NCBI GenBank assembly: GCA_034008185.1
Contig: CM067082.1
Span: 123,381,988 to 123,445,987 of the forward strand
Length of the DNA: 64,000 nt
Source: Gorsachius magnificus
Lineage: Eukaryota > Chordata > Aves > Pelecaniformes > Ardeidae
Direction of reading: 5' to 3'
Part shown: piece by piece, positions 11,801 through 25,400 of the stretch
Numbering within the stretch: the first letter of the stretch is position 1
How the letters are laid out: each line of letters starts with the position of its first letter
Program-made: the position numbers and the translations under genes
The notes under the pieces: model-generated
The model's database searches: none
The model's input: the letters and a program-made list of their open reading frames with translations, nothing else
Told to the model about the DNA's origin: nothing

Positions 11801-14800
11801 ACAAGCTGGACAACATGTTCAGCTGTCTTTGTAGCATTCTAAAATAATCTATCAAGTTGCTTAGCTTTATTCCCTCTCCACTATAAGCTTGTCACATAGA
11901 CACAGAACTGGGGCTATTTAACACATGTACAGAATTGGGGCTATTTGACATTTGACAGCTAGACAGTTTGAAGTGTTGGTCAGCTAAAATACGCGTGCCG
12001 AGATGAGACTTGCTTTATTTACCTTAGGCCTTCGGAATACACAAAATAAAAACTTAAAATAAATGAAATCAAAATACATCCACATTCTATGACAAATGCC
12101 TACATCTCCCTGAAGGCAGCCTACTGAAATGCCTTCCAGGTGACTACCCAGCTCAGAAAAGCTACTGGACACAGATGCAGCTGAGACCCTTCAAATACTT
12201 CAAACTACTCTCATTCCTTCAGAATACTTTTTTCCCCCCATGAAAATGAGATAGGGTATGGCTGGAGCTTTCCAGAGGAGCATGTAAGAGAAACAGAGAC
12301 CTTCTTACGTGTAAGAGTCCAGCCTGAGCTAGAATGCGCTCCATTGCCACTCGTCAGAAGGACACAGAAGTGAGATGCTGCCCAGGCACTCAGGAAATGA
12401 GGGATAATACTATAGAGCCTCCCACCTCTTGTTATTTTCAAAGATGTGTAATTCTCAATGCTTTAAGCATAATGCTCTTGTGGCACAGAGATATATTTAA
12501 TTGCATCCTTTCTGTTCTGTTATGTAGTTACCAGCTAGGTTAAACTATCAGCACAGAGACTCCCCAACCTAGAAAATTCCCCAAGTAGGTGCCCAGAGTG
12601 ATGGACCTGTACACTGTAGGGTTCAGGGGCAGAATGCACTGGGAAATCTCTGATGAGGAACAAGTCCATAGTGGCTGAGTCTCTCCTGGTCTTTGGATGC
12701 CCAAAAAATACTCTGAGGTTGAGAGCAGATCCTGCAGTCTCAGTGCAAGAACAGAAATTAGACTAAGGAGGCTTCTCTGTTTTGGAAATATGTGAAACCT
12801 AGAAACCAGTCACATCAAGAGATGACTATTCAGGAGGGCAATGGACTGGTTTTTACCCCACACCTGCAGTGAAGAGAAAGGTTGCAATATTGCACTTAAC
12901 TGCTAATGACTAATTTTTACCTGGTTCATCCTTGTTAATCCCATAATCTGCCACAATGTTAAATGTATCAGAACCAAAGAGCACTGAGAAATATTTAACC
13001 CTTCTTTAGTAAATACACATTTTTAGAACATGGGCAAGACCTAGTGAATTTTTCAGTATTCACTATATTTCATGTCATTAAAATCTTCGTTGTTTTGGGG
13101 AAAATATTGTCAGGTTTGGGAAAATCACAGGAGCTCATACAGTACATTTTCAACAAACGTTATCACAGCAGGTTCAGCATAAGACTTTCATAGATTTATA
13201 GTGATTTATTAAAGACAAAGTTAATTCTTGTTATCCATAATTAAAACTGTTTAGGATCTATTTTAAAAGGGATACTTTCGTTTTAAAATCAGGCTGCTCT
13301 CAGCCCTCTGCACTTCTGTTTAGAAGTTATAGTTAAATGGCCAAATAAAGTACAACAGTTAACATTAAAGACTTGCTGTTCTATTAATTATATTGCAGTA
13401 TATAACATTTTGTGCACAGGGACCTTCTTCTAATATCTCCTAACCCACTATCTCATGAATTTTAATTATGTGTAGTGAAGAAAAGCCCACATCATTAAGG
13501 CCATAAAAGATGTATTATATTAGTGCTTCCTGCAATTGCCACCATGAACCAGGACCTTAGAAAAGCAACAAAAAAAAAAGCCCCTCCAATTAATTAAACA
13601 ATCAGTATCTCCAGAATTACTCTGTTATAATCTGGTGACGGATGATAACAACTAAAGACAACAGAACAGCTGGGTAAGCATGTGAGAGATGTCACAGGCA
13701 ACACTGCCCTTCATTTTGTTGTTTTCAAATGATTCATGGACATGTCCTTTGAAAAAAAAATTGAGAAGAGGTTTACTGGAAACTTAAATCGGAGGAAATC
13801 TGTTATGTACACTCCGAAATGGAAACGGGATAATGGTACGTTGAAGTTATTCCTGTAGCTTTGTTAAAACTCTCTCCAAAAGGCCATACTGGCATCATCA
13901 AAGCAAAAGAAGCCATTGTCTCCTTCAGAATGCTCACAGAGACAGCAGCACATGACAGAAAAACTTAACAAGAACGAAGAGTCCTTTCACTTTTCATCTA
14001 CAACAATAATAATTTACAGATTTTAATGTAAATTCTTTTACAATTTTAATAACATTGCCCTCTTACACATTGGTATTTATGGATATCTATATGATATATG
14101 CCTCTAACAAATTCTGTGAATGAACTAAAAATATGCAAACAGCCAAGGAGAACCATGTGGGGTTCTTTTAAAACAACAATATTGCCTACAAGCTTCCTTC
14201 CAATGGTTATTTACAACTATATTTTTACACATTACCCACAAAGTGCCTTCCATCCTGGGGATACTGCAGAGTAATAGCTTTGTCAGTTAGTTAAGACAAG
14301 CCCATACTTCCAGGATGTATTTTCCCCATTTTTATTCAGTCATATAAGCACAGATTTATGCAACACAAAGGGGACAACAGCTTAAGCACAACCAACAGTA
14401 TCGTACGCAACTGCAAAATGCTGCACCATCTCATGGGTGGAAGTTTAAGCAGAGCTCTTAAAACAAGCACAGATTTGTTTACACACACACACATTGGGGT
14501 GTGTTTACACTAATATACCTTTTGCCAGGTGTATTAGCACAGCACAGAGGTGTCTTTTGGCCTCTTACCACTGACTTCTGCTGGCGCTGAAGAAGCGCCT
14601 CCAGAAACGGCAGCCAACAGAAAGGTAATGCAGTTCTGCCTTCCAGCCTTCGCTCATCCATCATCAGTTTAGCAGTCTGCTGCTTCGTAGGACACTTAAC
14701 CAGATTTTTGCCTCTCGGCCTGAAAAAGGAAGCAGAGTTTGTGAAGAGCCTTGAGAAGAAGAGACTAACTCCTACGTAGATATGCTGACAGGCAGATAGG

Positions 14801-17800
14801 CAACGCAGCCAGTGTAAATCACCTTTACCAGGACGGTTGACATGAGCTTGTCTTTACAAGCACAAACATTTTGCAGAAGGTGCTGTGTAGGCAAGGTACG
14901 TTGGAGACTGCTAAAAGGCTTTTAAAGCTTAAAAAGCTATTGCTTTTCTTCTCATAATGGAGGTGTAATGTTTTCAACTAATAGTTCCGTTTTGCAGTTC
15001 ACAGAAATTAAGTGTATTCAAGTTCCAAATAATTAATTGTAAGGCATATTATAACCTCTTCAGAAGAGATAGGTAGTAGACTTACTGTCTGGATGTTTAA
15101 TGGATTACTACTTTGCCACATTACTAACCTTGCTGTGCTTAAAGTTCATTGATTTAGTGTTTAATGAAACGAATGAGAAAGGGGCAATATGGAGCTCAAC
15201 TGGGAAGAATTGTACAGAGATAATATACAAAATTGAAAAAATTGAGATGGTACCCTACAATTATGACAATTACTAAGAAAGGTATAGAGAAAAAGTGAGA
15301 TATAGTTTCACTCAAGCAGATGCTGAAAACTGGCACTTCAAAATGTAGATATAATGAATCTTCATTTATTTGAATTCATCTTTCAAAAGGCCTGAAATAT
15401 TGCCTTTTTGAAAATGAAGGTGTGTAAGGACAATCTGAGATTCACCCTTCTTTTGCATATCTGGAAGTACAAGGCTTTGAATAAAATCTTCTCTGAAGCA
15501 TCGGTACTATTTGCTATGCAATTACACAGCGCAGCACAGGGCCAGCGAGAAGAAGCCCTCCCAAGACGTTTCTGCTCCAAAGCTGGGTAATAGGAATCCT
15601 AATCAGAGTCAGCCTAGGGTTAAATGTCTGCCCTGTAAGTGATGGCCATTATTTACAGCATGCCATAAGAAAGATCTGAAAATAAGGTCTTAATGTTCTT
15701 ATATGGCTAAGAAATAAATGCCACCCCAAGAGTTCAGAAAATCAAAAAGACAAAATATTTATCATCTCCATTTTTTAAATTAAGCCATGATTAAATGAGG
15801 CTGTACCAGACCAGACTGGACTTTGAATCCCCCCAGCCCAAGCTCAATGTCCTAGCAGCATATTCATCCTTTCACAGGAATGAAAAAGGCGCCCAGCTGG
15901 AGAAATACAGGGGATGTGCAGAGATTTAGCTCCAATCTGGCAGCATTTTTCAGAGCATGATTAACATTAAGAGGTTTGCTTTATGGGGAATACAGTGCTC
16001 AGCACTTTGTGGGTTCCAGTCTGTAACTACTACTTTGAAGAAACAAAAAACTAAGGAAGGAAAAAGATTAACAAACTGTAGGGCTTAACAATTTACAAGC
16101 TGAGTTAACAGGCGAAACTTGCCATGCAAAGATTAGAGGACGTTTCAAGGGAAATTTTGGTAACGCTCTGTGAAAATCATCTTCTTGTCTAAGCAACCAA
16201 CCTACCTTGGTGTGCTTAGCCCAGTTCACTCTATAAAAGTCCCTCAGAGTGAAGGGCTAAAACAGTCATGTTCAAACAACTCAGTTCTAAATCTGTGGTT
16301 TGTGACCTTAAGCATCTTTAAGCGCACCTTGAGCTTCCAAGGAATACAGCAGGATTTCTAAACAAAAGGTCATTATATGCCACATTAAATGCCATTTTAT
16401 GCATCTAATTATGAGATAAAGAGGCACACTTGCAAATTATTACCTTCAGGAGCTTACATAGCGTAAACACGGTCAAGGCAGTGAAAAGCATAAGCCTTGG
16501 CATGTGTGTCAAGACAGGTTCCAGTCAAGGACTTCATTGCAAGCACCTTGCAAAAGAATCAAGAAAGAACAACGGTTTAAGTTAATCAAAAGTGAGCAAA
16601 TATCTCAACCATAAATTTTAAAGAAAAACATGCATCAGCAGGATAAAGATGATACTGAAGAGTTGCATGAATTCTCCTGACTAAAAAAAAAGGCCAAAAT
16701 ATTACACAAATTTGTATTCACTTCTGTTCATTGCTTTGATTAAGAATACCATAGAATATTGGGAAAAAAACTATTCACAATTATTGCACAATAATTACTT
16801 ATATAACAGCAGTTATATTCAAGGATTGGTATCCTGGCTTCTCTCTTTAAATACAAACTCATATGTGAGAACTGTGCTTTCTGTCAACACAGAAGGAGCC
16901 AGCAGTTCTTAGATAAAACATTCAGATTAAGTATTTTCTTATTTTGTCTGGTGTTTAAGCTTGGCACACATGAAGTTTCCAATAGGCTACAAACTCAGTA
17001 AGGTACCACATGTTACAGGACTGGAACAACAACATGATTAATTTTGCAGACTACGTATTGCGCACGCAGAACCATGCCAGGTGACAAATAGGAAACGCTT
17101 TACATATTTCCCGTCCTACAAACTATGTTTCAGGTCCAATCTGCCAGTCTTTCCTCATGACAAATGTCCTGAGAATTCACCATTTCACTTGCAGACTGTA
17201 CAAACGGAGTTACTAACAGCAGCAATAAAAATAAAAATGCTACAAATCTCACAATTTTCATTTTAAGTTGTCTTCCCAAACAGCAATTAATCTTCACAAA
17301 AAGAAACTATGCTTTCTCCACATTGTTAGGTTCCAGGAAGATTTACCATGGCAGAAGCAACCTTAGGCATAGCAATGCTGCTTCCCTTACAGATTTCTGT
17401 AACGGTCAGGCCAAAAAAGCGTGAGGTTGGTTCCAGTGGCCCAGAAAAAAAAACTTTTCAAATCTCCCACAGCAGAGAGCTGCAATGTGATCATAACACA
17501 AAATAACAGGTGGATCTTAGAGCACACCTTTCCCCACGTGCGAAACACTATATGTGCAAGTATATAGAATTAACTTTAAAACAATGCTGGTTTCAGTAGA
17601 GTGCAAAAACAAACATTCCTAAATTTGAGGCAAATTGGGTTGCCAAGCAATTATCACTAAATGTTCATACTGCTAATAAATCTATCAGTGAAGCAACAAG
17701 AAACTTGCATTTTTTTAAAATGTACATGCCAGTAAAAATAGAAAGGTAATTTTAAAATATTTTCCAGACTCTGTAAGCATTGTTTTTTATTCCAGTGAAA

Positions 17801-18172
17801 TGACCTGGCTTCTTTGACTGTTTGTTTTGAGTGTTAAATTTGATCAGCAAAAATCTTGCTAGACATGAAACAAAAAACCCCCTACAAACTGTGCTGGTAT
17901 TTGGTTTTGGCATATATGCATATTGCTGAGTTCTGATTTAACTGCAACCATTCAAGAAAAATAAAATCAGTTCTCTCAGTATATTCATTTCGTAAAGCTT
18001 TGCTGTATTTCCAGATGCAAGAGAAGAGATGGCTGTCGTCATTCAAGGTAATCAAAGTTTGAATGAAGTTTAAATTTACCAGGTTAGAAGGGTTTGACAT
18101 AAGATCATTTTACACAAGGAATGACACCTGATTTTGAAGGGAAATGTAATTTTTTTTTTTAAGTACTTCACT
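8827..18172. other. Anonymous AT-rich DNA, no gene recognised
   Basis: The longest open frames (minus strand 9482-9976 and 11240-11758) show no family signature and look like chance ORFs. Small items: a (CA) run at 11745-11757, a two-copy 27-bp tandem duplication at 11903-11956, and scattered short A/T tracts. No recognisable transposon tail or RNA gene was seen. Confidence 0.55.
11903..11956. repeat. Two-copy 27-bp tandem duplication
   Basis: Units 11903-11929 and 11930-11956 share the core TTGGGGCTATTT or CTGGGGCTATTT and match at about 21 of 27 positions by eye. It is a small local duplication without a recognised role. Confidence 0.6.
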
Positions 18173-18235
18173 TAGAATCATAGAATGTTTGGGGTTGGAA
18201 GAGCCCCGTTCAACCTGGCCTTAATGACTGATAAA
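18173..18235 (-). repeat. Short CR1 3'-end fragment
   Basis: The plus strand carries AGAATCATAGAATG followed by a GGTTGGAAGAG block, the reverse complement of a CR1 tail and 3' UTR start. Similarity fades after about 60 bp into a piece like TTCAACCTGGCC. Only one tail unit remains, so this is a minimal or decayed insertion on the minus strand. Confidence 0.75.
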
Positions 18236-21084
18236 AGACTCCGAACGTGTCTTTTAAAATATCCCTCCCGTATCAGATGGAATATGGATGTCATCTTATA
18301 AGGGTGAAATTATGATACTTTCTCATTTTAGCAGTATTTGCAATTATCTATATAAATTCTCTCCTGTATTACATGGAGAGAAGGACTCGCACTCACTGCA
18401 CTGAGGTGGTGACATTGGTTCACACAAGCAGTCCCAGCTCCTGCAGAGGTAACATCTGACTTCTACCAGAAACCCCTCAACACTGCCATACAATGAATAA
18501 TCATGTCTGAAGGTAGAGATAAGTTACCTACAAGTTCTCCCTGGGGCAAAATAAGGAGGAACATTTCATTTCTGGCAGGCTGCAACTCCCGAGTCCCACT
18601 ACACATAAAGATCTCACTTAAGGTTTATGAAGCAACAATGAGACGGTAGGAGAGACAGTAACCTCCCAGGATACAATCATTGACTTCCACATGGACTGTT
18701 AATGAAGGGTCATTCAAAGCAAGTATCTGTAGAAACGGGGCAGGACAGAAATTCTTTCCAAACCTCCATAATCAATGCAATAGCAGTTTCAATTTAATCT
18801 CTCATCAAAGTAAATTGAATATAGAAAATTGGCTGCACTCGCTGTCTTGAGATCTTTAGCATCATGTCCATCATTTATCTGTCAAGAGGCTTCAGAAACA
18901 GAGATCCTGTGTTGCTCTCTAAGTGATGTATTCAGGTTTAATTTAACAAATCATAAGGAGTTCTTATTAAAACATCAGGATTATTGTTGCAGCCTGCAAC
19001 CCTTACAGCTGCTACAGGAGTTGAGCAAAACCAAAATATTATCACTTGTGTTCCCGCAGCATGCAGAGGCCCCAGGCAAGAGAGTCCCACTGTGCCAGGC
19101 ACATCTAATCTTTGCAAGCACAGCCTGAGCCACACGCTACAAGCAATTTCTGAAGAAACCTGCCAGCAGTGCCAGAGGGATTTTGCAGCACAGGTAGGAC
19201 CAGTGTCCTAAACTTTTTGCAAAGCCCCCTTTCTACAGAGCAAAGCCAAAAGGGCGGAAAGAAAGCAATGCCTTTTTACAGGTCTCCTTGCCCGCAGAGC
19301 ACTTTGAGTGAAGAGCAAATCGGGTCCTCTTCTACCTGGGGTGCAAGCCCACATCTACACACAGTCAATGGGAACAGCAGTTACGCTGCCACAGCTAAGC
19401 ACTGCCCACCAAAGCCAGAGATAACACCTCACCCAGTTCTCCCCAGTACCTCTACAGAAATTTCTAATTATGGCAGCAGAGGACACCAGTATGGCCGAGC
19501 TGCTCCTTGCTCACTTGATAGCAGATGCCACAGCGGTCCCAAAGCTCGCTCTCACTTGCAGGGGATGCGTCTCTACATGACTTCAGGAAATTCAAAGGAT
19601 GCCTGTGATGCAGACAGGGATTCAGCACAGCCTTCAGCCCAGTGAGCAAATGGGGCTTGGGGTGATAAACATGGCTGCTAGCTATGTTTGCATCCCTTCC
19701 TTCCACACTCTGTTTGGAATTCAACTGACTTTGGCTTAAGTTTTGTAGATCTTTGACTTCATTTGCAGGAAGGGTTGTGATTTACCTTGGCTCTAGAAAT
19801 AAAAACTAGTGGGGGTTTTTCCTGATTTTACATCCACTAGCACTCATATAACCAGCCGATTCCTCCCATTGCTGGACTGGAAGGCACTCCAAACACTCCT
19901 TCACTGTATTGTAGAGCTCTTCTCATTTCAAGAGAGCACTCTACCAGTAAGTTAGTTATAAATTACCAGCCTGTAGCCCAAAAAGCTCCTTTGCAAAACC
20001 CTTCCATTGCCCAGCTCTTTGAGCAACTTCTTTCCTCTCCATTTTAAACAGTAATATTTCCTGCAGAAGCATAAGAGAAATGGACACTGATAAAGAACTA
20101 AGGTGAAAAAAGTACCATGATCTCAAGATCTCTGTGGTCTAAGAGTTGTTCACAGAACAGTATTTTAATGTTTATTGAAAACATTTTGAGATAAGTTGTA
20201 TGTACTCAAGCATGCTGCCATGTGGGGGTCCAATGTTGATAGCATTCCTGCCCTAGCTAACAGTACAGGAGCCACTGATGCTCCTCATCCCACAAAAGCA
20301 TTTTTGTTCCCTTAAGGCTTAATTATGCCTGTACAAAGAGAGAAGCTGCTTCTCTCTTTTCCCCCGCTCTGTTCACTGAAAACTGAATTTAAAAGAAAGT
20401 TTACTGTATGGTTCCAAGAACACTGGGTTTTAAATGTTGGAGGTTCCTTTGTTTTTAGCGTCAATAAAGGTCAGCCACTCGGCACCATCATTGACAGGCT
20501 CCTGTTCCATTTGGCTAATATATTCCACTTAGCATCACACACAACAATCAGACATATTCTTAATAGTAGGAAGTTGCAGAAGAACAAAAGGCCTGTGTGT
20601 GCTATCTAAGATTTCCTTGGAGTGAATTACACTGGATGAATTATTCGGAATTATTCAGAAAAAGAAATTGTTTACTATTCTATCATAACAGATGCTCCAG
20701 ACAAAGAAAAGAGGAAGCTGTTGCAGCCTCTGACTGAGCCATAGCTTTTCACAGCTGAACATGGTTGTGCAAATTAGCTGGTAAACTTATGGAAGAACCC
20801 AGAAAGAAGCAATTAGAATTACAGTGCCGGTTAGAGAATCTGTAGTTTGTAATCAACCAAAATTGTGCAGTTTTCCATACTCTCTGCTGATAATGCAAAT
20901 GTAACCTTTGAAGGAAACTGCTCTGTATGTAGCACATCCTGAAAGCAAGAAAAACCACTGAAGTCCAAGAAAATAGCTTTGAGGACAGTAGGCTGTATAT
21001 GTCTTGGTCAAGCCACATATGGGCATTACACAGATTGTGAACAAACTCTACAAAGTATGCGTTTTGGTCACTGGTACAAGTAAA
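18236..21084. other. Anonymous DNA, no gene recognised
   Basis: Overlapping open frames on both strands at 18829-19724 reflect a locally stop-poor, moderately GC-richer stretch. None looks like a known protein and no paired splice signals stood out. Confidence 0.5.
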
Positions 21085-21480
21085 AGATGCTGAGAGCAAA
21101 ACAAGAACCATGAAAAAACATGGACTGGCCTGAGACCAGGGACTAGAGAGCCCTTGAGGAAAAAAGACTATAATCTGCATTGTTCAGTTTAGAGGAGACT
21201 CAAGGGAGACATAACAACAGCTTTCAAATATGTGAAAGAATGCAGCAGAAGAGGACTAAACCAAACAACACCTCAGGACTCTGGAGACAAGACAGAGAGG
21301 AATGAGCCTGAAATGCAAGCAAAGACAGTATGTTAATATTAGGAAATATATTCTAATAGGAAGAATAGATAGGTATCAGAATGGATTGTCTAGGAAGATT
21401 GTAAAATTGCAGGCAATGTGATTATACAGTGGATCATATTTGCCAGCTCAGAGTTATAGGAGGTCCTCTATGCCACCAAA
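21085..21480 (+). repeat. Old CR1/L3-type LINE remnant, ORF2 C-terminus
   Basis: The plus strand retains the order of a CR1 ORF2 C-terminus in decayed form. A TTGAGGAAAAAAGACT block (about 21154) precedes TTGTTCAGTTTAGAGGAGACTC (LFSLEE-type, 21181 onward) and GGGAGACATAACAACAGCTTTCAA. A block resembling ATTAGGAAATATATTC and then GAATGGATTGTCTAGGAAG (like 'WNGLPRE', about 21380-21400) follow. Stops and indels occur throughout. Divergence is much greater than in the 5-9 kb cluster, so the copy is ancient. The exact subfamily cannot be assigned. Confidence 0.65.
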
Positions 21481-22344
21481 GTGCCACGGAGGAAGGGGAC
21501 GTGTGGGTATCTTACACACCTCTTACAGATTCCCGTATCCTATTTTTTTATGTTGCACCAGATAAGGGGAAGAGAAATCATTGCTGAGCTTCTCTCATTT
21601 CATCCCTACTGAAAATACCCTAGTGAAGTTTTATCTGAATTTTGGGTTTGTGCAACATCTTTGTTTAAATTCAAGATGGAAAAATTGGCAAGTGCTTAGG
21701 CCCTGCCTTGGAAGACAAAAGATAATATTTAAGGATAATTTTCAATATTTTCTAATAATTAGGCTGTACTCCCTTTTACATACACTGCGGATCAGTTGTT
21801 GATCTGATGTTACACTGATGCAAAGCAATTGGCTTCCCATCACAGGAAGCATTCCTGTTCTTCAGCCTCTTACACTTGGCCACATGCTTCTGGCACGTTT
21901 CTTGTGTAAAATCAGCTGATGACAAGGTCCAGTCCAAGGCAAAGAAAAGGAATGGATGGTTGATGGTGATCTGGTTAGCGGAACCAACCCTTTTGGTATC
22001 ATCTCAGCATGACATGCAATTACACGTAACATGAAGCTGCACCTCAATATTAGCTGGTACTACTGCAGGATTACCCATTTGAAAAGCTCTCCAAGGCTAC
22101 TGAAGTTCACAGTCTGCCCATTAAAATATACTGCAGAATTTGAAGACTAGAAGTTCCTACAGGTACAACATAAGTCATGCAGTATTACTGCAAACTGGCT
22201 AGGATTTCCAAATAACTCCAGTGGAGAAACCACATGGAGATCTTGGACTGAGTCAGAGCAGTGCGTGGCTCTGCTGTATCAGGTTAGCCACATAAAAAGT
22301 TTTGACCTCTGCCACCTCCAGGGCCCATTCTGGAGCAATCAACA
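21481..22344. other. Anonymous DNA
   Basis: No gene or recognisable repeat was seen between the old CR1 remnant and the MIR-like fragment. Confidence 0.5.
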
Positions 22345-22462
22345 TTTGACTGCTACTACTTACCTCACAGGGATGAGGGCAGATTTAATTAGTGTTTTCA
22401 CCTGATTTGAAGCCCATTGCTCAGCACAATGCATAATTACTCCATAAGTAAATATTATACAA
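22345..22462 (+). repeat. MIR-like (CORE-SINE) 3'-half remnant
   Basis: The plus strand has CTACTACTTACCTCACAGGG followed by a TTTAATTAG block, then GCTCAGCACAATGC and an AT-rich AAGTAAATATTATAC end. This matches the order 'tacctcatagggttgttgtgaggattaaatga ... gcacagtgcc ... ataaatgttattat' of a MIR 3' half. A strong-looking minus-strand splice donor (CTGTGAG|GTAAGT, about 22358-22370) falls inside this block and is explained by the SINE consensus. Confidence 0.6.
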
Positions 22463-25400
22463 AAGTAGTTTATTTGTCCATACCAAATAGCTTTCCAGGT
22501 CATTCAATTAGTCATCAGAGTTTTTCAAGACTCCACCTTACAAAATTTAGGGGTTCACTTTGCTTTATCAGAAATTAGTGTAATCCAAATTCCTGTCCGT
22601 CTTATACAAGGGACAGATTGTGCCATAATATTTATCTATACTCCCAAGATTTAGTGTTTGTTTGGGTATTTTCTTTTTATATGATTGTTCTAAGCTCCAG
22701 TCTCTGTGTTTGGTTTAGGTCTTATTTATTAATTTTTACAAGGTTTGTTCAGTTGCCCAGAGTACCAGTTGGAAACTTATAAAATGAAGTGAACATTCAG
22801 CTACATTATATGGCACAGAGGTACAAAATTCATTGATCCCTGAAGCAAATAAAATACAAATAATTGCTTTCTTTTTCACTGCCACTGTTGCAAGCTTTTT
22901 CCCCTCCATGTCTTGATGTGTGTTATTGGATGCAACAGAATTTCTCAAGATGAGGAAGGATAAATGTCAAACATATAACGATGAAAACACATAAAGATGT
23001 TCCACAGTATTAGTATGCGTCATTGCTTTGGCAAGGAAAGAATATTCGCTATTAAAGTGTATTGCCAATAGTCCGAAAAACTGGCTAGTCACTAAAACTT
23101 TTCATTATTTTTGAGAAATCTTCATTAGTACTGTATACAAATAAGTCTCAATAGGCAGCATATAACCACAATTCCAGCTTTATTATATGGATCAGAGAAA
23201 AATATTCATAAATAAAATTTTTCTGTAGTCTGAGCCTCCAAAGATTAGAGCATAAACAAATGTCAGCATAAATAGCAAAGGCTAAGCTGGCAAACAATAA
23301 ACACTTCATGTCCATACCTAATTTTGCTTGCTATACCCTACTACATAGAGACCAGTCATTCCCTTAGAAACACAGGTATTTTGTTTATTGTGATAGGTTT
23401 AAGACAATCCTGGGGTTTTCTCTCCCATTCTTGCACTGGCTACAAAAGAAAGTCAAAATTATAGAATATGTCCAACAATTCAGATAATTCATTAGTTGGA
23501 CCAGTTCCAGATACAGGCCACTACTGCTTCCCACACCTTACCCCAGGACGGGTGTGCTCTCTGGAGAAGTCTTTCGGTAACATCTTTCTTGTTCCTGCTA
23601 TTAAAGCAGCTACCTCCTATTAAAACTGCACTTGTGGGGTGGCGTATGATGCTGAGTACCTCTTCTCCAATTTTCTCCCATTTCCCTGGTCACCCACATT
23701 TCGGAAAAGCCTGCCCCTGTTTGCAGCGACTAGGCATTAAGATATCCAAGACCAGTAAGGGGAATGATCATTTCCTTCCCCGCCATCTTTAAGCTCTCTT
23801 CATTAACATGTCTAATGTGCTCCTTGTTCTGCACATCTCTTCGTCTCTGCCCGGCTTCTCCTACTACAACCTGCACCACACAGCTTTAAAAACATCATAA
23901 ATCATGCATCTTGGGGAACAATAATTTTGTAATCACCTTACTGTACTCATAACATTAATTTTCCTGAGAGCTTAATTTAAAAGCTAAACATGACATAGTA
24001 GATATCAAAATTGGATTTAGATGTTTAAATCAAATAAACACAACATAATGACCCCACCACGTTTTGCTCATAAACACCGGTTGGTTTAGTATGACCCCAT
24101 CACACTGACAACACAGTGATAAGATTGTTGTTTCAACCATCTTCTACACTACTCGATATTTGGCATGAAGGAATGGAAATTAAAATTTTAGTTACTTTGC
24201 ATCTGATTTAAGGCAACTAGCACAGCGTTATGAATACATATTGTAAAAAAGAATGTGAAAATCAAGGTTTTCTAAGAATTCTTGGATCACAGCATCCATT
24301 AGGTTGTTAGCTTTGAGCTGTAGAGTGAAAAGCTTTTAAGCCATGCAATTAATCAATACAAACACACCTTTTAGCTCCATTCCAAAAGACCTGGAGGAAA
24401 TATCATAAGAGACAGATGGAGTCTGCCGTGGCATTGCCTGGAGCTAAACTGGGATACGGGAAACTTAGACACAAGTTTTGGCCAGGACAGAGGTTTATCC
24501 TTTTCCTCTCTCATTCTAGACCAGCAGTTCCCAAGCAAGAAGGTGAATCCACATCACAGGAGGTACCCAAGGAGGAATCAGCGGTGCCGGTGACACAGGA
24601 GGAAGGCAGGCTCAGGGGATGGACTGCATTGCATAGCTTCCCTGACTCCATCCTCCCTCAGCTGGGAGAGGACCAGCACTGACGTGGGAGGCACACAGAG
24701 TCCCTGGAGTCCTTTAGGCTCCCCGTCCCTGGACCTATAAGTGTCACTAGCACTAGGCACATGCTGACGGAGGGGCTGTCCACTCCCCCTCATTAGCGCA
24801 ACACACACTGGCACATCTCCCACCCAAGAGTGTGTGATTCCCATCACAAAGTCATAATTATCCTTCACCCAGCTGTTGGGGGGTGAACCCACCCGTACGT
24901 GGAGTTGTACAGCTATGCCAATGCAGAGGTTGTCTCACAGGTAGCCATATCCAACCCATGTTTTCTCATGAACTTCCCTTGTGGTTTTATGCACATAATT
25001 TAATGCAAGAAATCCCAGCCAGAAATTTCCCTGCAGTCACTGAATACCCCAGCACAGAAGTATTTTGTTAAGTCCACTGCTGCGCTCCACAGCAGTTGTG
25101 CTGTTGAACAGTCTCAGCATTAGCCACATACTTTACAACCTCCCATCCTGGACTGGGCCCAGCTGGGGCAACATCCGTACTGAAGAGAAGCACTTCAGCA
25201 TTTGCTCCAAGCAATGCAGACAGCGCTGTCACTTCTGTGACTGCTATGACCAAATGCTTTTCCCATATCCAATTACCGCCTTGCATGACCAGCAGCCATA
25301 TAAAAGCTGCTGTCTCTTCTGGCAGTTTCCTTCAGCCCACCAACACCACCGTTGGTATTTTTTTCCAGGTTATACTGCACCTAATGAGCTCAATGCAAGC

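Noticed and set aside
22364..22500. Minus-strand frame ending at a perfect GAG|GTAAGT donor, read as an exon
   Set aside because: The donor and upstream bases match the antisense of a MIR-like SINE, and no acceptor with a pyrimidine tract is present.
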